Origin: Synechococcus sp. NOUM97013 | GTDB lineage: Bacteria; Cyanobacteriota; Cyanobacteriia; PCC-6307; Cyanobiaceae | Direction: 5' to 3' | DNA: 64,000 bases | Assembly: GCF_014279815.1 (NCBI RefSeq) | Contig: NZ_CP047941.1 | Span: 2,108,001-2,172,000 of the forward strand | Shown: in pieces, positions 45,768 through 55,045 of the stretch | Position numbering within the stretch: position 1 is the stretch's first letter | How the letters are laid out: each line of letters begins with the position of its first letter | Position numbers and translations under genes: made by a program | The notes under the pieces: model-generated | Told to the model about the DNA's origin: nothing | Database searches by the model: none | Seen by the model: the letters and a program-made list of their open reading frames with translations, nothing else

Positions 45768-46536
45768 GGTGAAATCGCTGTTGGCACTGCTGCTCACCAT
45801 GGTGCTGCAGTTGGTGCAGGTCGACGCCGCAGCCGCTGACGATCGCAACCAGGTGTTCCTGGAGCAACGCTTCAGCAACTGGCCCGAATGGACGCTGCCG
45901 GCTCCTTTGCCGAGACCCCGTGGCCGCCAGGATCTGATTTATCCCTCCTGGTTTGACGGCACCTGGGAGGTGCGAAGCGAACAGCTTGATCGCCAAGGTG
46001 AAAGTCAAAACGGAGATGACCCGCTGCTGCATCAAGCTCGCTTTCGACTCAATCAACGTGGTGACCTGGTGGGCGACCGTGTGTTCAATGCCCGTTCCGT
46101 TGGTGACGCACTGCTAGGCACTCAGTTGCTCAGCGTTGAGCAGGATCCTGATCAGGTGAACCGTCAGCTGGCCCGGTTGAAGGGAGATCTGATGCTGGAG
46201 ACAACCGTGATCGGTCGCAAAGAAAGCGACCCCAGAGAGCGTTCAGTCTTCTTCAGCGATGAGCTGGCACTGCAGGTGGTCCACGGCCCCGCAGCACCTC
46301 GGATCAGCCGCATCGAGACGCTCACCCGCTACGAGCGCTGTGGTGCTGCGATCTGCGCCGATCAACGCCAGGTCAGCCATGACGGTCCCGGCCTTGAGAG
46401 CGAGGTATCGCTGGAAGGGCGCAGCAGCCGATTCCAGCTCACCCTCACACCGTTGCAGCTGGATCCTGCTGGATCAGACGCGCCTCCAACTGATCACGCC
46501 ATTGAAACAACGACTGCAGTCGAGGGTGATCGCTAA
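45766..46536 (+). CDS. DUF6816 lumenal/secreted protein
   Basis: 256 residues with a signal peptide (KSLLALLLTMVLQLVQVDAAAA, cleavage near residue 23). The mature domain begins NQVFLEQRFSNWPEWTLPAPLP, with PSWFDGTWEV, a FRLNQRGDLVGDRVFN stretch and C-terminal LTRYERCGAAICADQRQ with two cysteines. These features agree with DUF6816, found in cyanobacteria and plant thylakoid lumen proteins, function unknown. The start codon lies in a CATG shared with the CRR7 gene, so no separate intergenic promoter space exists. Confidence 0.75.
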   Translation: MVKSLLALLLTMVLQLVQVDAAAADDRNQVFLEQRFSNWPEWTLPAPLPRPRGRQDLIYPSWFDGTWEVRSEQLDRQGESQNGDDPLLHQARFRLNQRGDLVGDRVFNARSVGDALLGTQLLSVEQDPDQVNRQLARLKGDLMLETTVIGRKESDPRERSVFFSDELALQVVHGPAAPRISRIETLTRYERCGAAICADQRQVSHDGPGLESEVSLEGRSSRFQLTLTPLQLDPAGSDAPPTDHAIETTTAVEGDR

Positions 46537-47173
46537 TCCCTGGAACGCCGCGGCCAGCCAGCGCAGAGCCTGCTGAAGGTGGGAAACGCAGAAGCGACAA
46601 CTGCGCCGCCACCGACAGATCAGCCAGGCTCAGCACATCGCCAACCATCACCCCAGCGGCATCGATGGCATCAGCCATGGAGCAGAGGCTGCTGAGCATG
46701 GAGGCCCTCTGCTCCTGACCGAGCAAATCGCCTACGCCACTCAGCCAACCGCCTGGCAGTCCTGACATCACCTGCCGAACGGGTGACGGCACATCGTCGG
46801 GAAGCAGCGCATCTCTTAGCAGTGGGTCATCCACTGCCGCCTGCAACAGTGCTGCACGGGCTGCAGCTGCCAGGGTCGTATCTGCCCAGTCTTCGATCAA
46901 CTCCACCTGAGCGCGCAGGCGGGGCTCATCGGGGATCAGGGCTGGCGCTGGCTCAAGCGTCTCGAGATAACGGCAGATGGCACTGGAATCGGCCACCACC
47001 TGATCACCATCCACCAACACGGGCACCTGACGTTGTCCCGAAAGCCTGAACACCGCGATCTGGCCGATGCCGGGAGTGACCTCCACCTCTCTGAAACTGA
47101 GTCCTTTCGACTGCAGCGCCATCCGCACCTTCAGACAGAAGGCCGAATGACGGAACTGATGAAGCTCCAGCAT
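46445..47173 (-). CDS. Glutathione S-transferase family protein
   Basis: 242 residues: an N-terminal thioredoxin-fold domain (LELHQFRHSAFCLKVRMALQSKGLSF, QVPVLVDGD, VADSSAICRYLE at about 1-75) and an all-helical C-terminal domain. The SAFC and ADSSAI segments are typical of the GSH-binding half. Substrate unknown. ATG 47173 taken; GTG 47179 is 2 codons earlier. Its 3' end overlaps the DUF6816 gene by 92 nt on opposite strands, an unusually long convergent overlap. Confidence 0.85.
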   Translation of the reverse strand: MLELHQFRHSAFCLKVRMALQSKGLSFREVEVTPGIGQIAVFRLSGQRQVPVLVDGDQVVADSSAICRYLETLEPAPALIPDEPRLRAQVELIEDWADTTLAAAARAALLQAAVDDPLLRDALLPDDVPSPVRQVMSGLPGGWLSGVGDLLGQEQRASMLSSLCSMADAIDAAGVMVGDVLSLADLSVAAQLSLLRFPPSAGSALAGRGVPGISDHPRLQSLFQWRDQLEARLIQQDPAATV

Positions 47174-47232
47174 GTCCACGCCGGGTCAAGAGCCGGCAGA
47201 GTAGCCATCAAGTCCTGACCCTCGCCATCGCC

Positions 47233-47439
47233 ATGCGCGATTTTTTCGTCAATGTGACGCGCTACCCGCGCTATCTGATCACCTTTGGCCTCGGTGTGAT
47301 CAATTCCGTCGCTGAGCCACTGGCACGTCGACGCAGCAATCCGGTCACCGCTGTCGCGCTGATCGGGGCACTGATCAGCGGCTTCCTCAGTGTCAGTTTC
47401 GTGCTGCGTGCCATGGTGTCTTCAGCACCACAACTCTGA
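47233..47439 (+). CDS. DUF751 family membrane protein
   Basis: A 68-residue protein with the DUF751 signature: [35 protein letters not shown], then a C-terminal membrane helix ([21 protein letters not shown]). Conserved in cyanobacteria and plastids (ycf33-like size class), function unknown. 1 nt separates its stop from the rbfA ATG, and the two are probably co-transcribed. Confidence 0.85.
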   Translation: MRDFFVNVTRYPRYLITFGLGVINSVAEPLARRRSNPVTAVALIGALISGFLSVSFVLRAMVSSAPQL

Positions 47440-47440
47440 A

Positions 47441-47863
47441 ATGGCCCCCGGACGTCGGGTTGAACGCGTGGCCGCCCTGATCCGTCGGGAGACCAGCGAA
47501 CTGCTGATCAGCGGCATCCGGGATGAGCGGGTGCACCAGGGCATGGTGAGTATCACCAACGTGGAGGTGAGCGGCGATCTTCAGCACTGCAAGATCTTCG
47601 TCAGTGTTTTGGCTGATGGCGAAGCCCGCAACCAGGTGATGGATGGGCTGCAAGCCGCCAGTGGTTATTTGCGCGGCGAACTTGGACGGCGACTGCAGAT
47701 GCGTCGTGCCCCTGAAGTGATCTTTCAACTCGACCGTGGCCTTGAAAAAGGCACCTCCGTGTTGAGCCTGCTGGGTGAACTTGAACGTGAGCGACAGGTC
47801 CGAGGGGAGATTCCCGCCGGCAGTGATATTGATCCCGGACAAACCGGAGATGAACACAGCTGA
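47441..47863 (+). CDS. rbfA: Ribosome-binding factor A
   Basis: A 140-residue KH-fold protein for 30S maturation and cold adaptation. Recognisable motifs are [18 protein letters not shown] at the N-terminus, [23 protein letters not shown] near 36 and [31 protein letters not shown] near 78. It binds helix 1 region of 16S rRNA. The stop overlaps the following GH3 gene by 14 nt. Confidence 0.94.
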   Translation: MAPGRRVERVAALIRRETSELLISGIRDERVHQGMVSITNVEVSGDLQHCKIFVSVLADGEARNQVMDGLQAASGYLRGELGRRLQMRRAPEVIFQLDRGLEKGTSVLSLLGELERERQVRGEIPAGSDIDPGQTGDEHS

Positions 47864-49466
47864 ACGCCGCCGGGCTGTCGCCCAGCTGCTGGTGGTCCGA
47901 GCCAGTGGCCATGCGAGTGACAGGCAACGGCGCTATCCCCGCTGGGAACTCAGCAACGCTGCCCTGCAGGAGCTGCTGGAGGCTGGTGTGGGAGGGGTGA
48001 TCCTCCTGGGTGGCAGCGCCACGGATCTTCAGCAGCGCTGCCGAAATTTGCGCGACTGGGCTGGTCACTCAGACCTGCTGCTGTGCGCCGATGTGGAGGA
48101 AGGCGTGGGCCAGCGGTTTGAAGGCGCGTCCTGGCTCGTGCCCCCCATGGCGCTGGGGCGGCTGAAGACGAAAGATCCCGACACAGCCGTGGCGTTAGCA
48201 GAAAGCTATGGAAGGGTCACGGGAGCTCAGGCCAAACGTTGCGGCCTCAACTGGGTGCTTGGCCCGGTCTGCGACGTCAACAGCAACCCGGCCAACCCGG
48301 TGATCAATGTGCGGGCATGGGGTCAAAACGCTGAAGTGGTCGCCGATCTGGCGGAGGCGTTTCAACGGGGTCTACACAACAGTGGGGTTCTGGGGTGTGC
48401 GAAACATTTCCCCGGACACGGTGACACCGCACAGGACTCGCATCTGGAGCTTCCTGTGATTCACCACTCCCGCGAACGCTTGGATCGGTTGGAGCTGATT
48501 CCCTTTCGACGACTGATTGCCGCTGAGGTCGCCAGTGTGATGACAGCCCATCTGCTGGTGCCGTCTCTGGATGACCAAAGACCAGCCACGCTCTCCAAGG
48601 CGGTCCTGACCGATCTGTTGCGGCACGACCTGGGCTTCCAGGGGCTTGTGGTCACGGATGCCTTGGTCATGGAAGCCATCAGCCGACGGGTGGGACCTGG
48701 AGAAGCCGCGGTGCAGGCCTTTGAAGCGGGTTCCGATCTGATCCTGATGCCTGTGGATGCCCATGCGGCGATCGATGCCATCTGTGCCGCCCTCGACAAC
48801 GGCAGGATTCCCGAATCACGCCTGCACGAATCGATGCAAAGGCGTCAGCAGGCTTTGAAGCGCTGTTCAGATCTGGAAACTGCAACGCCTGGCAACGCAA
48901 TCGAAACCGAAGCCGACCATGCATTGGCCATGGAGTTGGTGGAACGCTCTCTGGAAGCCCAAGGACCTGTGCTGACACCCACAGCGCAGCTGACAGGCCT
49001 GAACCTGATCCGCGTGGATGGCGTGCTGCCCTGCCCCGTGCTGCGGGCTGATTCAGCGGCGGTCTCGGCACCGGAAGGCCTCGGCTTCAGGACTCGGATC
49101 TGCCACGACAAAGGACTCTCGCCATGGGCAGATCGCGGTGATCCGAAGGAGCCCCTCGCCCTAGAGACCCTGGGGGATGGTGGAGTCTTGCTGCAGCTGT
49201 TCCTGCGCGGCAACCCGTTCCGGGCAGGTCAGGAACGCAGCGAACCATGGGCGGAAGCGATTGAGCAACTACTGCGGCATGGACGCCTGGCAGGCCTGAT
49301 CGTTTACGGGTGTCCCTACCGCTGGGATGCACTGCGCACTCTCCTGCCGGAGTCCACGCCCGCTGGCTACAGCCCCGGACAAATGCCTGAAGCCCAGGAA
49401 CAACTGCTGAGCAAGATCATCGGCACGACACCTGCAGGGACTGGAGGCAGGGACTTCACCGACTGA
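47850..49466 (+). CDS. nagZ: GH3 beta-N-acetylglucosaminidase (NagZ-like)
   Basis: 538 residues. A GH3 catalytic domain of about 340 residues has [13 protein letters not shown] near 132, the NagZ signature [18 protein letters not shown] near 184-201, [15 protein letters not shown], and the nucleophile-bearing [11 protein letters not shown] near 268. The KH(F)PGHGDT loop with a His/Asp dyad is specific for NagZ-type enzymes, which remove GlcNAc from anhydromuropeptides. It has about 190 extra C-terminal residues compared with E. coli NagZ. No signal peptide is evident, so it is cytosolic, as in Gram-negative recycling. Pairs functionally with anmK at 8.4 kb. Confidence 0.88.
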   Translation: MNTAERRRAVAQLLVVRASGHASDRQRRYPRWELSNAALQELLEAGVGGVILLGGSATDLQQRCRNLRDWAGHSDLLLCADVEEGVGQRFEGASWLVPPMALGRLKTKDPDTAVALAESYGRVTGAQAKRCGLNWVLGPVCDVNSNPANPVINVRAWGQNAEVVADLAEAFQRGLHNSGVLGCAKHFPGHGDTAQDSHLELPVIHHSRERLDRLELIPFRRLIAAEVASVMTAHLLVPSLDDQRPATLSKAVLTDLLRHDLGFQGLVVTDALVMEAISRRVGPGEAAVQAFEAGSDLILMPVDAHAAIDAICAALDNGRIPESRLHESMQRRQQALKRCSDLETATPGNAIETEADHALAMELVERSLEAQGPVLTPTAQLTGLNLIRVDGVLPCPVLRADSAAVSAPEGLGFRTRICHDKGLSPWADRGDPKEPLALETLGDGGVLLQLFLRGNPFRAGQERSEPWAEAIEQLLRHGRLAGLIVYGCPYRWDALRTLLPESTPAGYSPGQMPEAQEQLLSKIIGTTPAGTGGRDFTD

Positions 49467-49541
49467 ACACCGCACAGCCAATCCGAAGCAGAACAAGAGA
49501 GAGATCTGCCCTTAATCTCAGCGCCAGTGTTCAAGGCCGCC

Positions 49542-50753
49542 ATGCTCAGCCTCTCGATGATCGTGCGCGATGAAGCGACGCGGATCGAGGCCTGCCTGCA
49601 GTCCGTGCAGGACTTTGTCGATGAGATGGTCGTCGTCGACACCGGCTCCACGGACGAGACGGTGGCAATGGCCCAAGCCTGCGGGGCCCGTGTTGAACAT
49701 CTGGAATGGCCGGGGGACTTTGCCCCCGCACGCAATGCAGCACTGGAGCATGTGAAGGGGGATTGGGTGCTGGTGCTCGATGCGGACGAGCAGCTCCGCA
49801 CGGAAGCGATTCCCAAGCTGAAAGCCCTGATGGCCCAGCCGGATGTGCTGGTGATCAATCTGCTCCGACATGAACTGGGTGCGGCGATGGCGCCCTACTC
49901 CAATGTGAGTCGCCTGTTCCGCAGGCATCCCCGCATTCAATGGAGCAAGCCCTATCACTCCATGATCGATGAGAGCGTCGCTGCTCTGATGCGCGACGAG
50001 CCCCAGTGGCGCATTGCCAATTGCGCCGAACCGGCACTCCTCCATGACGGCTATCGCCCCGAGCTCCTCTCAGGAACCGACAAAGCCAAGCGTCTGCGTC
50101 AATCGATGGAACGCTGGCTGGAGGAACAACCCGGTGATCCCTATGCCTGCGCAAAGCTCGGCGCCCTGGAAGTCAGCGAAGGAAACCGCGACCGAGGCAT
50201 CAAGCTGCTGCGCCATGGCTTGGAGACACTGCCGAGTGGCGAAGAGTTCATTGCCGAGCGCTATGAACTGCTGCTCAACCTGGGCATCGCCCTGGCCGCA
50301 GACGACCGCGAGGCGGCCATGGCCTGCTACCGAGAGGCTTTGGCGTTGCCCCTGGAGACACGGCTCAGCCTTGGCGCCCGCCTGAATCTGGCAGCCCTGC
50401 TGATGCAGCAGAACCAACTGGAGGAAGCCATCCAGCTCACGACCACCGCCTGCCAGCGCGCTCCCGAAGTGGCTCTGGCCTGGTACAACCTCGGCTTAAT
50501 GGAACGGCGCCGTGGCGATCTGTTGGCCGCGATCAACGCCTACGAGCGTTCAATCGGCCTTGACCCTTCCCATGCTGAAAGCCACCAGAACCTGGCCGTG
50601 GCACGACTGATGGGAGGGGACATCGACGGTGCTCGAACCGGATTCCGTCAGGCGATCTCCGTTCTGCAGGCGCAGCAGCGCCATGAGGAAGCTGCGGCAC
50701 TGAAGGCGCAGATCAGTGGCCTGGTGAAACTGGACGAGACTCCAGGCGCATGA
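49542..50753 (+). CDS. Family 2 glycosyltransferase with TPR repeats
   Basis: 403 residues. An N-terminal GT2 domain (LSLSMIVRDEATRIEACLQSVQDFVDEMVVVDTGSTD, then LVLDADEQLR near residue 75 as the DxD-type metal site) is followed by a C-terminal half with tetratricopeptide repeats (ALAWYNLGLMERRRGDLLAAINAYERSIGLDPSHAESHQNLAVARL, about 305-352). Related proteins include SunS-like S-glycosyltransferases, so a protein or peptide acceptor is possible but unproven. Start ATG 49542 preferred over GTG 49527. The stop overlaps hemD by 4 nt. Confidence 0.85.
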   Translation: MLSLSMIVRDEATRIEACLQSVQDFVDEMVVVDTGSTDETVAMAQACGARVEHLEWPGDFAPARNAALEHVKGDWVLVLDADEQLRTEAIPKLKALMAQPDVLVINLLRHELGAAMAPYSNVSRLFRRHPRIQWSKPYHSMIDESVAALMRDEPQWRIANCAEPALLHDGYRPELLSGTDKAKRLRQSMERWLEEQPGDPYACAKLGALEVSEGNRDRGIKLLRHGLETLPSGEEFIAERYELLLNLGIALAADDREAAMACYREALALPLETRLSLGARLNLAALLMQQNQLEEAIQLTTTACQRAPEVALAWYNLGLMERRRGDLLAAINAYERSIGLDPSHAESHQNLAVARLMGGDIDGARTGFRQAISVLQAQQRHEEAAALKAQISGLVKLDETPGA

Positions 50754-51559
50754 CTTCCAAGCAGCATCAGCCACTGCAGGGACGCACGGTGGTGATCACC
50801 CGTGCCCAGGAGCAACAAAGTGAGGGACGGCGCATGCTGGAGTCCCTTGGCGCCAGGGTTCTCGAGCTGCCAGCCCTAGAGATCGGCCCCCCAGACAGCT
50901 GGGCCCCCCTCGACGATGCACTCGCCGAACTGGAGAACTTTCACTGGCTGATCCTGTCCAGCGCCAACGGTGTTGATGCGGTCGAATCCAGGCTCCAGAG
51001 GATGGGACGGTGTTTAGCCAGACGTCCTGAGAGCCTCAAGATCGCAGCCGTGGGGCGCAAGACCGCCCGGCGCTTGGACGACCTTGGTGCCTCTGCCGAC
51101 TTCGTGCCACCCACCTTCGTGGCCGACAGCCTGATCGACCATTTTCCCGTGTCGGGCTGGGGGCTGCGCATCCTGTTGCCAAGGGTTCAGAGCGGCGGAC
51201 GCACGCTGCTCGCTGAGGCCTTCGGCGAGGCCGGCTCGCGAGTGGTGGAAGTCGCGGCCTATGAATCGCGCTGCCCTGAGACGATTCCACACGACACGCT
51301 CCAGGCCCTCGAAGCCAGCGAGGTGGATGCCGTCAGTTTCAGCAGTGGGAAAACGGTGAGTCACACCGTTGCTCTGCTGACTGAGGCCATCGGCAACGAC
51401 CGGATGGAATCGGTGTTTCAAAAACCGGCCGTGGTGTCGATCGGGCCCCAGACCAGCCTGCGCTGCATGGAGCTGCTGGGGCGTGTCGACGCCGAAGCCT
51501 GCCCGCATGACCTCGATGGGCTGGTGGAAGCGTGCGTTCAAGCCATACAACGGCGCTGA
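50750..51559 (+). CDS. hemD: Uroporphyrinogen-III synthase
   Basis: HemD closes and inverts ring D of hydroxymethylbilane, feeding heme, chlorophyll, bilin and cobalamin synthesis. The 269-residue protein has GRTVVITRAQEQQSEGRRMLESLGARVLELPALEI at the N-terminus, WLILSSANGVDAVESRL near 65 and VDAVSFSSGKTVSHTV near 193, the weakly conserved landmarks of the family. Its ATG overlaps the GT2 gene by 4 nt. The 3' end overlaps the next minus-strand gene by 22 nt. Confidence 0.88.
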   Translation: MTSKQHQPLQGRTVVITRAQEQQSEGRRMLESLGARVLELPALEIGPPDSWAPLDDALAELENFHWLILSSANGVDAVESRLQRMGRCLARRPESLKIAAVGRKTARRLDDLGASADFVPPTFVADSLIDHFPVSGWGLRILLPRVQSGGRTLLAEAFGEAGSRVVEVAAYESRCPETIPHDTLQALEASEVDAVSFSSGKTVSHTVALLTEAIGNDRMESVFQKPAVVSIGPQTSLRCMELLGRVDAEACPHDLDGLVEACVQAIQRR

Positions 51560-52071
51560 GCCTGACCCGAGACCATCACGTCAAGACATCCTCGGCGTAG
51601 ATCAATGCTTTGAATGCTCCAACCCGAGGGCAGCAGCGCGGCTGCATCCCCGGGGCAACGGCCCCGCGGTCCGACACAGACCGTGCCAGCACCCGTGGCT
51701 GTCTGGACCAGAGCGCGGAGCTCACCACCCACCTGCAACACCCCCTGAACCTTCATGTCCGGAGCGGGGGTTGCATCAGCGTCAGCGGCTGTAGAAGTCG
51801 CGGTTTCCTCGCTCGATCCCACCACCCCTGTACGAGACACGACGGGTGCAAAGGGATCCGATCGTCCTTCCGGCACGGATGCCAGAACCTGGTCGCGACT
51901 AGGGAGAGGGATCAATCCTGGTGTTGATGCCAAGCCAGGGGAGACTTCCGGTTCCACAATCTCTTCCCCAACCGGAGTCGCCACAGGTGGCGGGAACTGG
52001 GAGAGATCAGGCTCAGTGGCACGACCACAGGCTGCAAGCCCCACCAGCACCAGGGGAAGACAACGCGTCAA
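51538..52071 (-). CDS. Putative lipoprotein (hypothetical)
   Basis: About 177 residues starting, in my reading, at TTG 52071: TRCLPLVLVGLAACG is a short hydrophobic signal ending in a lipobox-like LAAC. A proline-rich spacer and an acidic region follow, and then a C-terminal domain (MKVQGVLQVGGELRALVQTATGAGTVCVG...CLDVMV) with two late cysteines. The upstream ATG at 52191 would overlap the SRPBCC gene by 86 nt and hide the signal. No named family; the C-terminus is reminiscent of PilP-like beta proteins, which I note only weakly. Confidence 0.6.
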   Translation of the reverse strand: MTRCLPLVLVGLAACGRATEPDLSQFPPPVATPVGEEIVEPEVSPGLASTPGLIPLPSRDQVLASVPEGRSDPFAPVVSRTGVVGSSEETATSTAADADATPAPDMKVQGVLQVGGELRALVQTATGAGTVCVGPRGRCPGDAAALLPSGWSIQSIDLRRGCLDVMVSGQAQRRCMA

Positions 52072-52105
52072 CCACGGGGAATACCCACGAACAGGCCGAT
52101 GCAGA

Positions 52106-52555
52106 TCAGGAGTGGGCGGCTCCGCCGTCTTCCACCAGGTCTCGAAAGCGATCAAGGTTGGCCTGCAGTTCTTTCGTGACGATCCCTCCAAGGATGGTCG
52201 GTTCCATCAACGGTGCCAAGACTCCTGGAAGCTCGTAGGTCACCGTGAGCTTCACCGCAGTGCGATCCGGTTGTTCGGCATAGAAGCGAACCCCACCTTT
52301 GGTGGGGAGCCCACCAACCGATTCCCAATGAAGCTGCTGAGCTTCCACCCGCTGGGTGATTCGCGCTTTCCAGCTGAAGCGGAATCCCTGCGCCGCCAGG
52401 GTCCAGTCGGTGAGATCGGGATCATCGAGGGTCTTCACCGACTCAATCCAGCGCATCCATTTAGGCATCGCTTCAAGGTCACTCCAGACGGCCCAGACGC
52501 GGTCTACAGGTGCTTTGACCTCCGTTGTCACCGAATGTTCAAGCCAACGTCCCAT
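52106..52555 (-). CDS. SRPBCC (START-like) domain protein
   Basis: A 149-residue ligand-binding fold: an N-terminal EHSVTTEVKAPVDRVWAVWSDLEAMPKWMRWIESVKTL pattern, then beta strands and a C-terminal helix (KELQANLDRFRDLVED). It is of the polyketide cyclase/CoxG type. It lies directly downstream of zeta-carotene desaturase, with TGATG overlap, so a carotenoid-related lipid or pigment ligand is plausible but not shown. Confidence 0.85.
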   Translation of the reverse strand: MGRWLEHSVTTEVKAPVDRVWAVWSDLEAMPKWMRWIESVKTLDDPDLTDWTLAAQGFRFSWKARITQRVEAQQLHWESVGGLPTKGGVRFYAEQPDRTAVKLTVTYELPGVLAPLMEPTILGGIVTKELQANLDRFRDLVEDGGAAHS

Positions 52556-54024
52556 CAGGCCACCGCCGCATTCGTGGCCAGCTGCACTAGTCGCTTGAGA
52601 ATTTCCGCAGCCGCGAGGTGGCCACTCATCGTGGCTCCCTCCATGGAATCGATGTAGTCCTGACGCGTGTAACTGCCTGCCAGGAAAAAGTTCCGAACCG
52701 GTGTGCGCTGCTCAGGGCGGTAAGGCTCCATGCCCGGTGCCTCGCGGTAGAGCGATTGCGCCAGCTTCACCACATTGCTCCAAGTGAGCTTGAGATTGCG
52801 GGCCGAAGGGAACAGCTCGCGCACCTGACGGTCGGTATGGGCAACGATCTCATCGACAGACTTGGGAATCCATGGGTCACCTGGTGTGAGCACACACTGC
52901 AGCAACGATCCCTCACCCGGCTTGCGGTAGTCCTCAGGACTAGCCAAAGCCAAGTCCGCGAAGCAACTGAAATCAGCATCAGCGGTGTAGAGGAGATTGT
53001 TGAGGCCTGCGGGCTGATCCACATCACGACGGCGGGACTCCTGTTCGTCACCAAGTTCCGTCACCCAACCGTCGTAGCGGAGTTGAACGGTGGCCACAGG
53101 AACGGCTTCCAACTTGTGAATCGCCGCGAACTGAGGGAAACGCTTCCACTGCTCAGGGAGGAGTCGCTGAATACCGGGGACATCACAGGCGGCCAAATAG
53201 GCATCTGCTTCAACGCGAACATCACCATCCGGTGTCGTCAGCTGAAGGGCCGTGACCTCCGGTTGATCTCCATCACTGAACTCCACTTGCTTCACGCGGT
53301 GGCGGAGGTGCAGCTTTCCACCACGCGCCTGGATGTAGTCAAGGATCGGGCCAGTCAGCCAACGGTGAGGAGATCCTTTGAGCAGATTCAGTTTCGAAGC
53401 TTCAGTTTTGGCCGCGAACATCATGAAGATGGTCAGCATGCAACGGGCCGAGATCGCTTCGCAATCGATGAACCCAAGTGCGTAGGCAATTGGATTCCAC
53501 ATGCGCCGGATGCTCTCCATGCTCCCGCCATGGCCCACAAACCAATCTTGAAAACTGACGGAATCCAGCGCGCGAATCGTGCGCATCGCCCCCTCGTAAT
53601 CCACCAAACCGCGAACGATGGGGCTGGTGCCCAGCGCCAGAGCATTGCGCAGCTTGTCGATCCAGGTGAGCTGAGGTGTGGTGAAAAATGCCTTCAAACC
53701 GTTGAACGGAGCACCGATCGGAAAGCGGAAATCGAGCTCTCGCAGATCACCGCCCTTATTGCAGAACAGGTGGGTGTGGTTCTTCGGCAACAAATTCTCG
53801 AAGGCGCCCACTTTGCGCATCAAGGCAAAGAGATTGGCGTAATTGAAGAAGAACACATGCAATCCCATCTCGATGTGATTGCCGTCGGGATCCACCCAGC
53901 TGCCCACTTTTCCGCCCATGAACGGACGAGCCTCATAAAGGTTCACCTCATGGCCGGCATCCACAAGATCCACAGCAGCGGACAGGCCTGCCAGACCGGA
54001 ACCAACAATCGCGACCCGCACCAT
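52555..54024 (-). CDS. zds: Zeta-carotene desaturase
   Basis: A membrane-associated flavoprotein of carotenoid synthesis that desaturates zeta-carotene to lycopene. The 489-residue protein has [17 protein letters not shown] (FAD) at the N-terminus, [33 protein letters not shown] near 57, and the C-terminal [22 protein letters not shown]. It is plant-type (CrtQ/Zds) rather than bacterial CrtI. The stop overlaps the SRPBCC start. Confidence 0.94.
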   Translation of the reverse strand: MVRVAIVGSGLAGLSAAVDLVDAGHEVNLYEARPFMGGKVGSWVDPDGNHIEMGLHVFFFNYANLFALMRKVGAFENLLPKNHTHLFCNKGGDLRELDFRFPIGAPFNGLKAFFTTPQLTWIDKLRNALALGTSPIVRGLVDYEGAMRTIRALDSVSFQDWFVGHGGSMESIRRMWNPIAYALGFIDCEAISARCMLTIFMMFAAKTEASKLNLLKGSPHRWLTGPILDYIQARGGKLHLRHRVKQVEFSDGDQPEVTALQLTTPDGDVRVEADAYLAACDVPGIQRLLPEQWKRFPQFAAIHKLEAVPVATVQLRYDGWVTELGDEQESRRRDVDQPAGLNNLLYTADADFSCFADLALASPEDYRKPGEGSLLQCVLTPGDPWIPKSVDEIVAHTDRQVRELFPSARNLKLTWSNVVKLAQSLYREAPGMEPYRPEQRTPVRNFFLAGSYTRQDYIDSMEGATMSGHLAAAEILKRLVQLATNAAVA

Positions 54025-54131
54025 CTGGCGTGCAACTAGAGCGACTCTATGAAGAGACCTGACTGCACTGCTTCAGGCGGCAGGCCTCAGCCATTCATAA
54101 AATGAATTTGGATTCTGTCCCAGAGCCTGCA

Positions 54132-54557
54132 ATGTCCAGCTCCGAAACCACCGCTGAAACAACTGCAACTGCAGTGGTAGACACGGCTCCCTCCCACACC
54201 GCACGGGATGGCAAAGGCGTCCTGATCACCGAACCTGCCATGCAGCAGTTGGCGAAGCTGTGCGCTGATCAGGGTGACAACAAGGTGCTGCGCGTCGGTG
54301 TGCGCTCTGGCGGCTGCAGCGGTATGAGCTACACGATGGACTTCGTGCCGGCATCCGAAACGCTTGAGGATGACGAAAGCTACGAATACGAGGCTCCCGA
54401 TGGCGCCACTTTCACGGTGATCTGCGATCCCAAGAGCCTGCTCTACATCTACGGAATGCAGCTCGACTTCAGTACGGCACTGATCGGCGGCGGCTTCAAT
54501 TTCACCAATCCGAACGCAACGCAGACCTGTGGCTGCGGGAGCTCTTTTGCTGTCTGA
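54132..54557 (+). CDS. Iron-sulfur cluster assembly protein, HesB/IscA/SufA family
   Basis: A-type carrier for Fe-S clusters. The 141-residue protein has a Thr/Ala-rich N-terminal extension of about 28 residues, then the domain with ITEPAMQQLAKL, Cys62 in GGCSGMSY and the C-terminal CGC pair Cys133/Cys135, which are the three ligands. ATG 54132 chosen; an ATG at 54102 would add ten residues. Divergent from zds. The paralogue (IscA or SufA) is not resolved. Confidence 0.9.
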   Translation: MSSSETTAETTATAVVDTAPSHTARDGKGVLITEPAMQQLAKLCADQGDNKVLRVGVRSGGCSGMSYTMDFVPASETLEDDESYEYEAPDGATFTVICDPKSLLYIYGMQLDFSTALIGGGFNFTNPNATQTCGCGSSFAV

Positions 54558-54624
54558 GTCGGGGGCCCGGTTCGCTGAGGCTTCTGTGGGAATCTGAAGA
54601 GATTGCTTGAAGGTTCAACGCTTC

Positions 54625-55044
54625 ATGGAGTCCAGCCAGGAAAGTCTGTTTCAGCAGGCGATGAGCCGCTATCAGCAAGGTGCTCCAGCCCAGGAGCTGC
54701 TGGCCGATTTTGAAGCGATCACCGCTTCAGCGCCGCGTCAGTCAGCGGGTTGGACATGCCTGGCCTGGTTGCAACTGCTCTGTGACCAATCTGATGACGC
54801 CCTGCGCTCAGCCCGGATGGCCGTGAAGTTGAACGGACAGGACCCCCAGGCTCGCATCAATCTCTGTTTGGCGATGCTGGAAACGAAAGCCAAGGGCGTG
54901 AGAGATCACATTGAAGTAGTTCAGCAGGTGCTGGCGCTGGCTCCCGATGTGGGCGCAGAACTGAAGGAATCGATCGACGACGGACTGAAGCGGCGACCTG
55001 AATGGCCGGCTCTTTTGAAAGTGAAGGCCTGGCTGGAGCTCTGA
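54625..55044 (+). CDS. TPR-like hypothetical protein
   Basis: 139 residues, all helical, with TPR-like helix pairs (SLFQQAMSRYQQG, GWTCLAWLQLLCDQSDDALRSARMAVKLNGQDPQARINLCLAML) and a C-terminal helix bundle. Likely a protein-interaction adaptor; the function is unknown. Start ATG 54625, or TTG 54607. The stop is 1 nt before the GTG of the glycosyltransferase, so the two are probably coupled. Confidence 0.65.
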   Translation: MESSQESLFQQAMSRYQQGAPAQELLADFEAITASAPRQSAGWTCLAWLQLLCDQSDDALRSARMAVKLNGQDPQARINLCLAMLETKAKGVRDHIEVVQQVLALAPDVGAELKESIDDGLKRRPEWPALLKVKAWLEL

Positions 55045-55045
55045 G

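Noticed and set aside
52618-54039. A 473-codon open frame antisense to zds
   Set aside because: The minus strand encodes the well-conserved zeta-carotene desaturase; long antisense frames are common in G+C-rich coding DNA.
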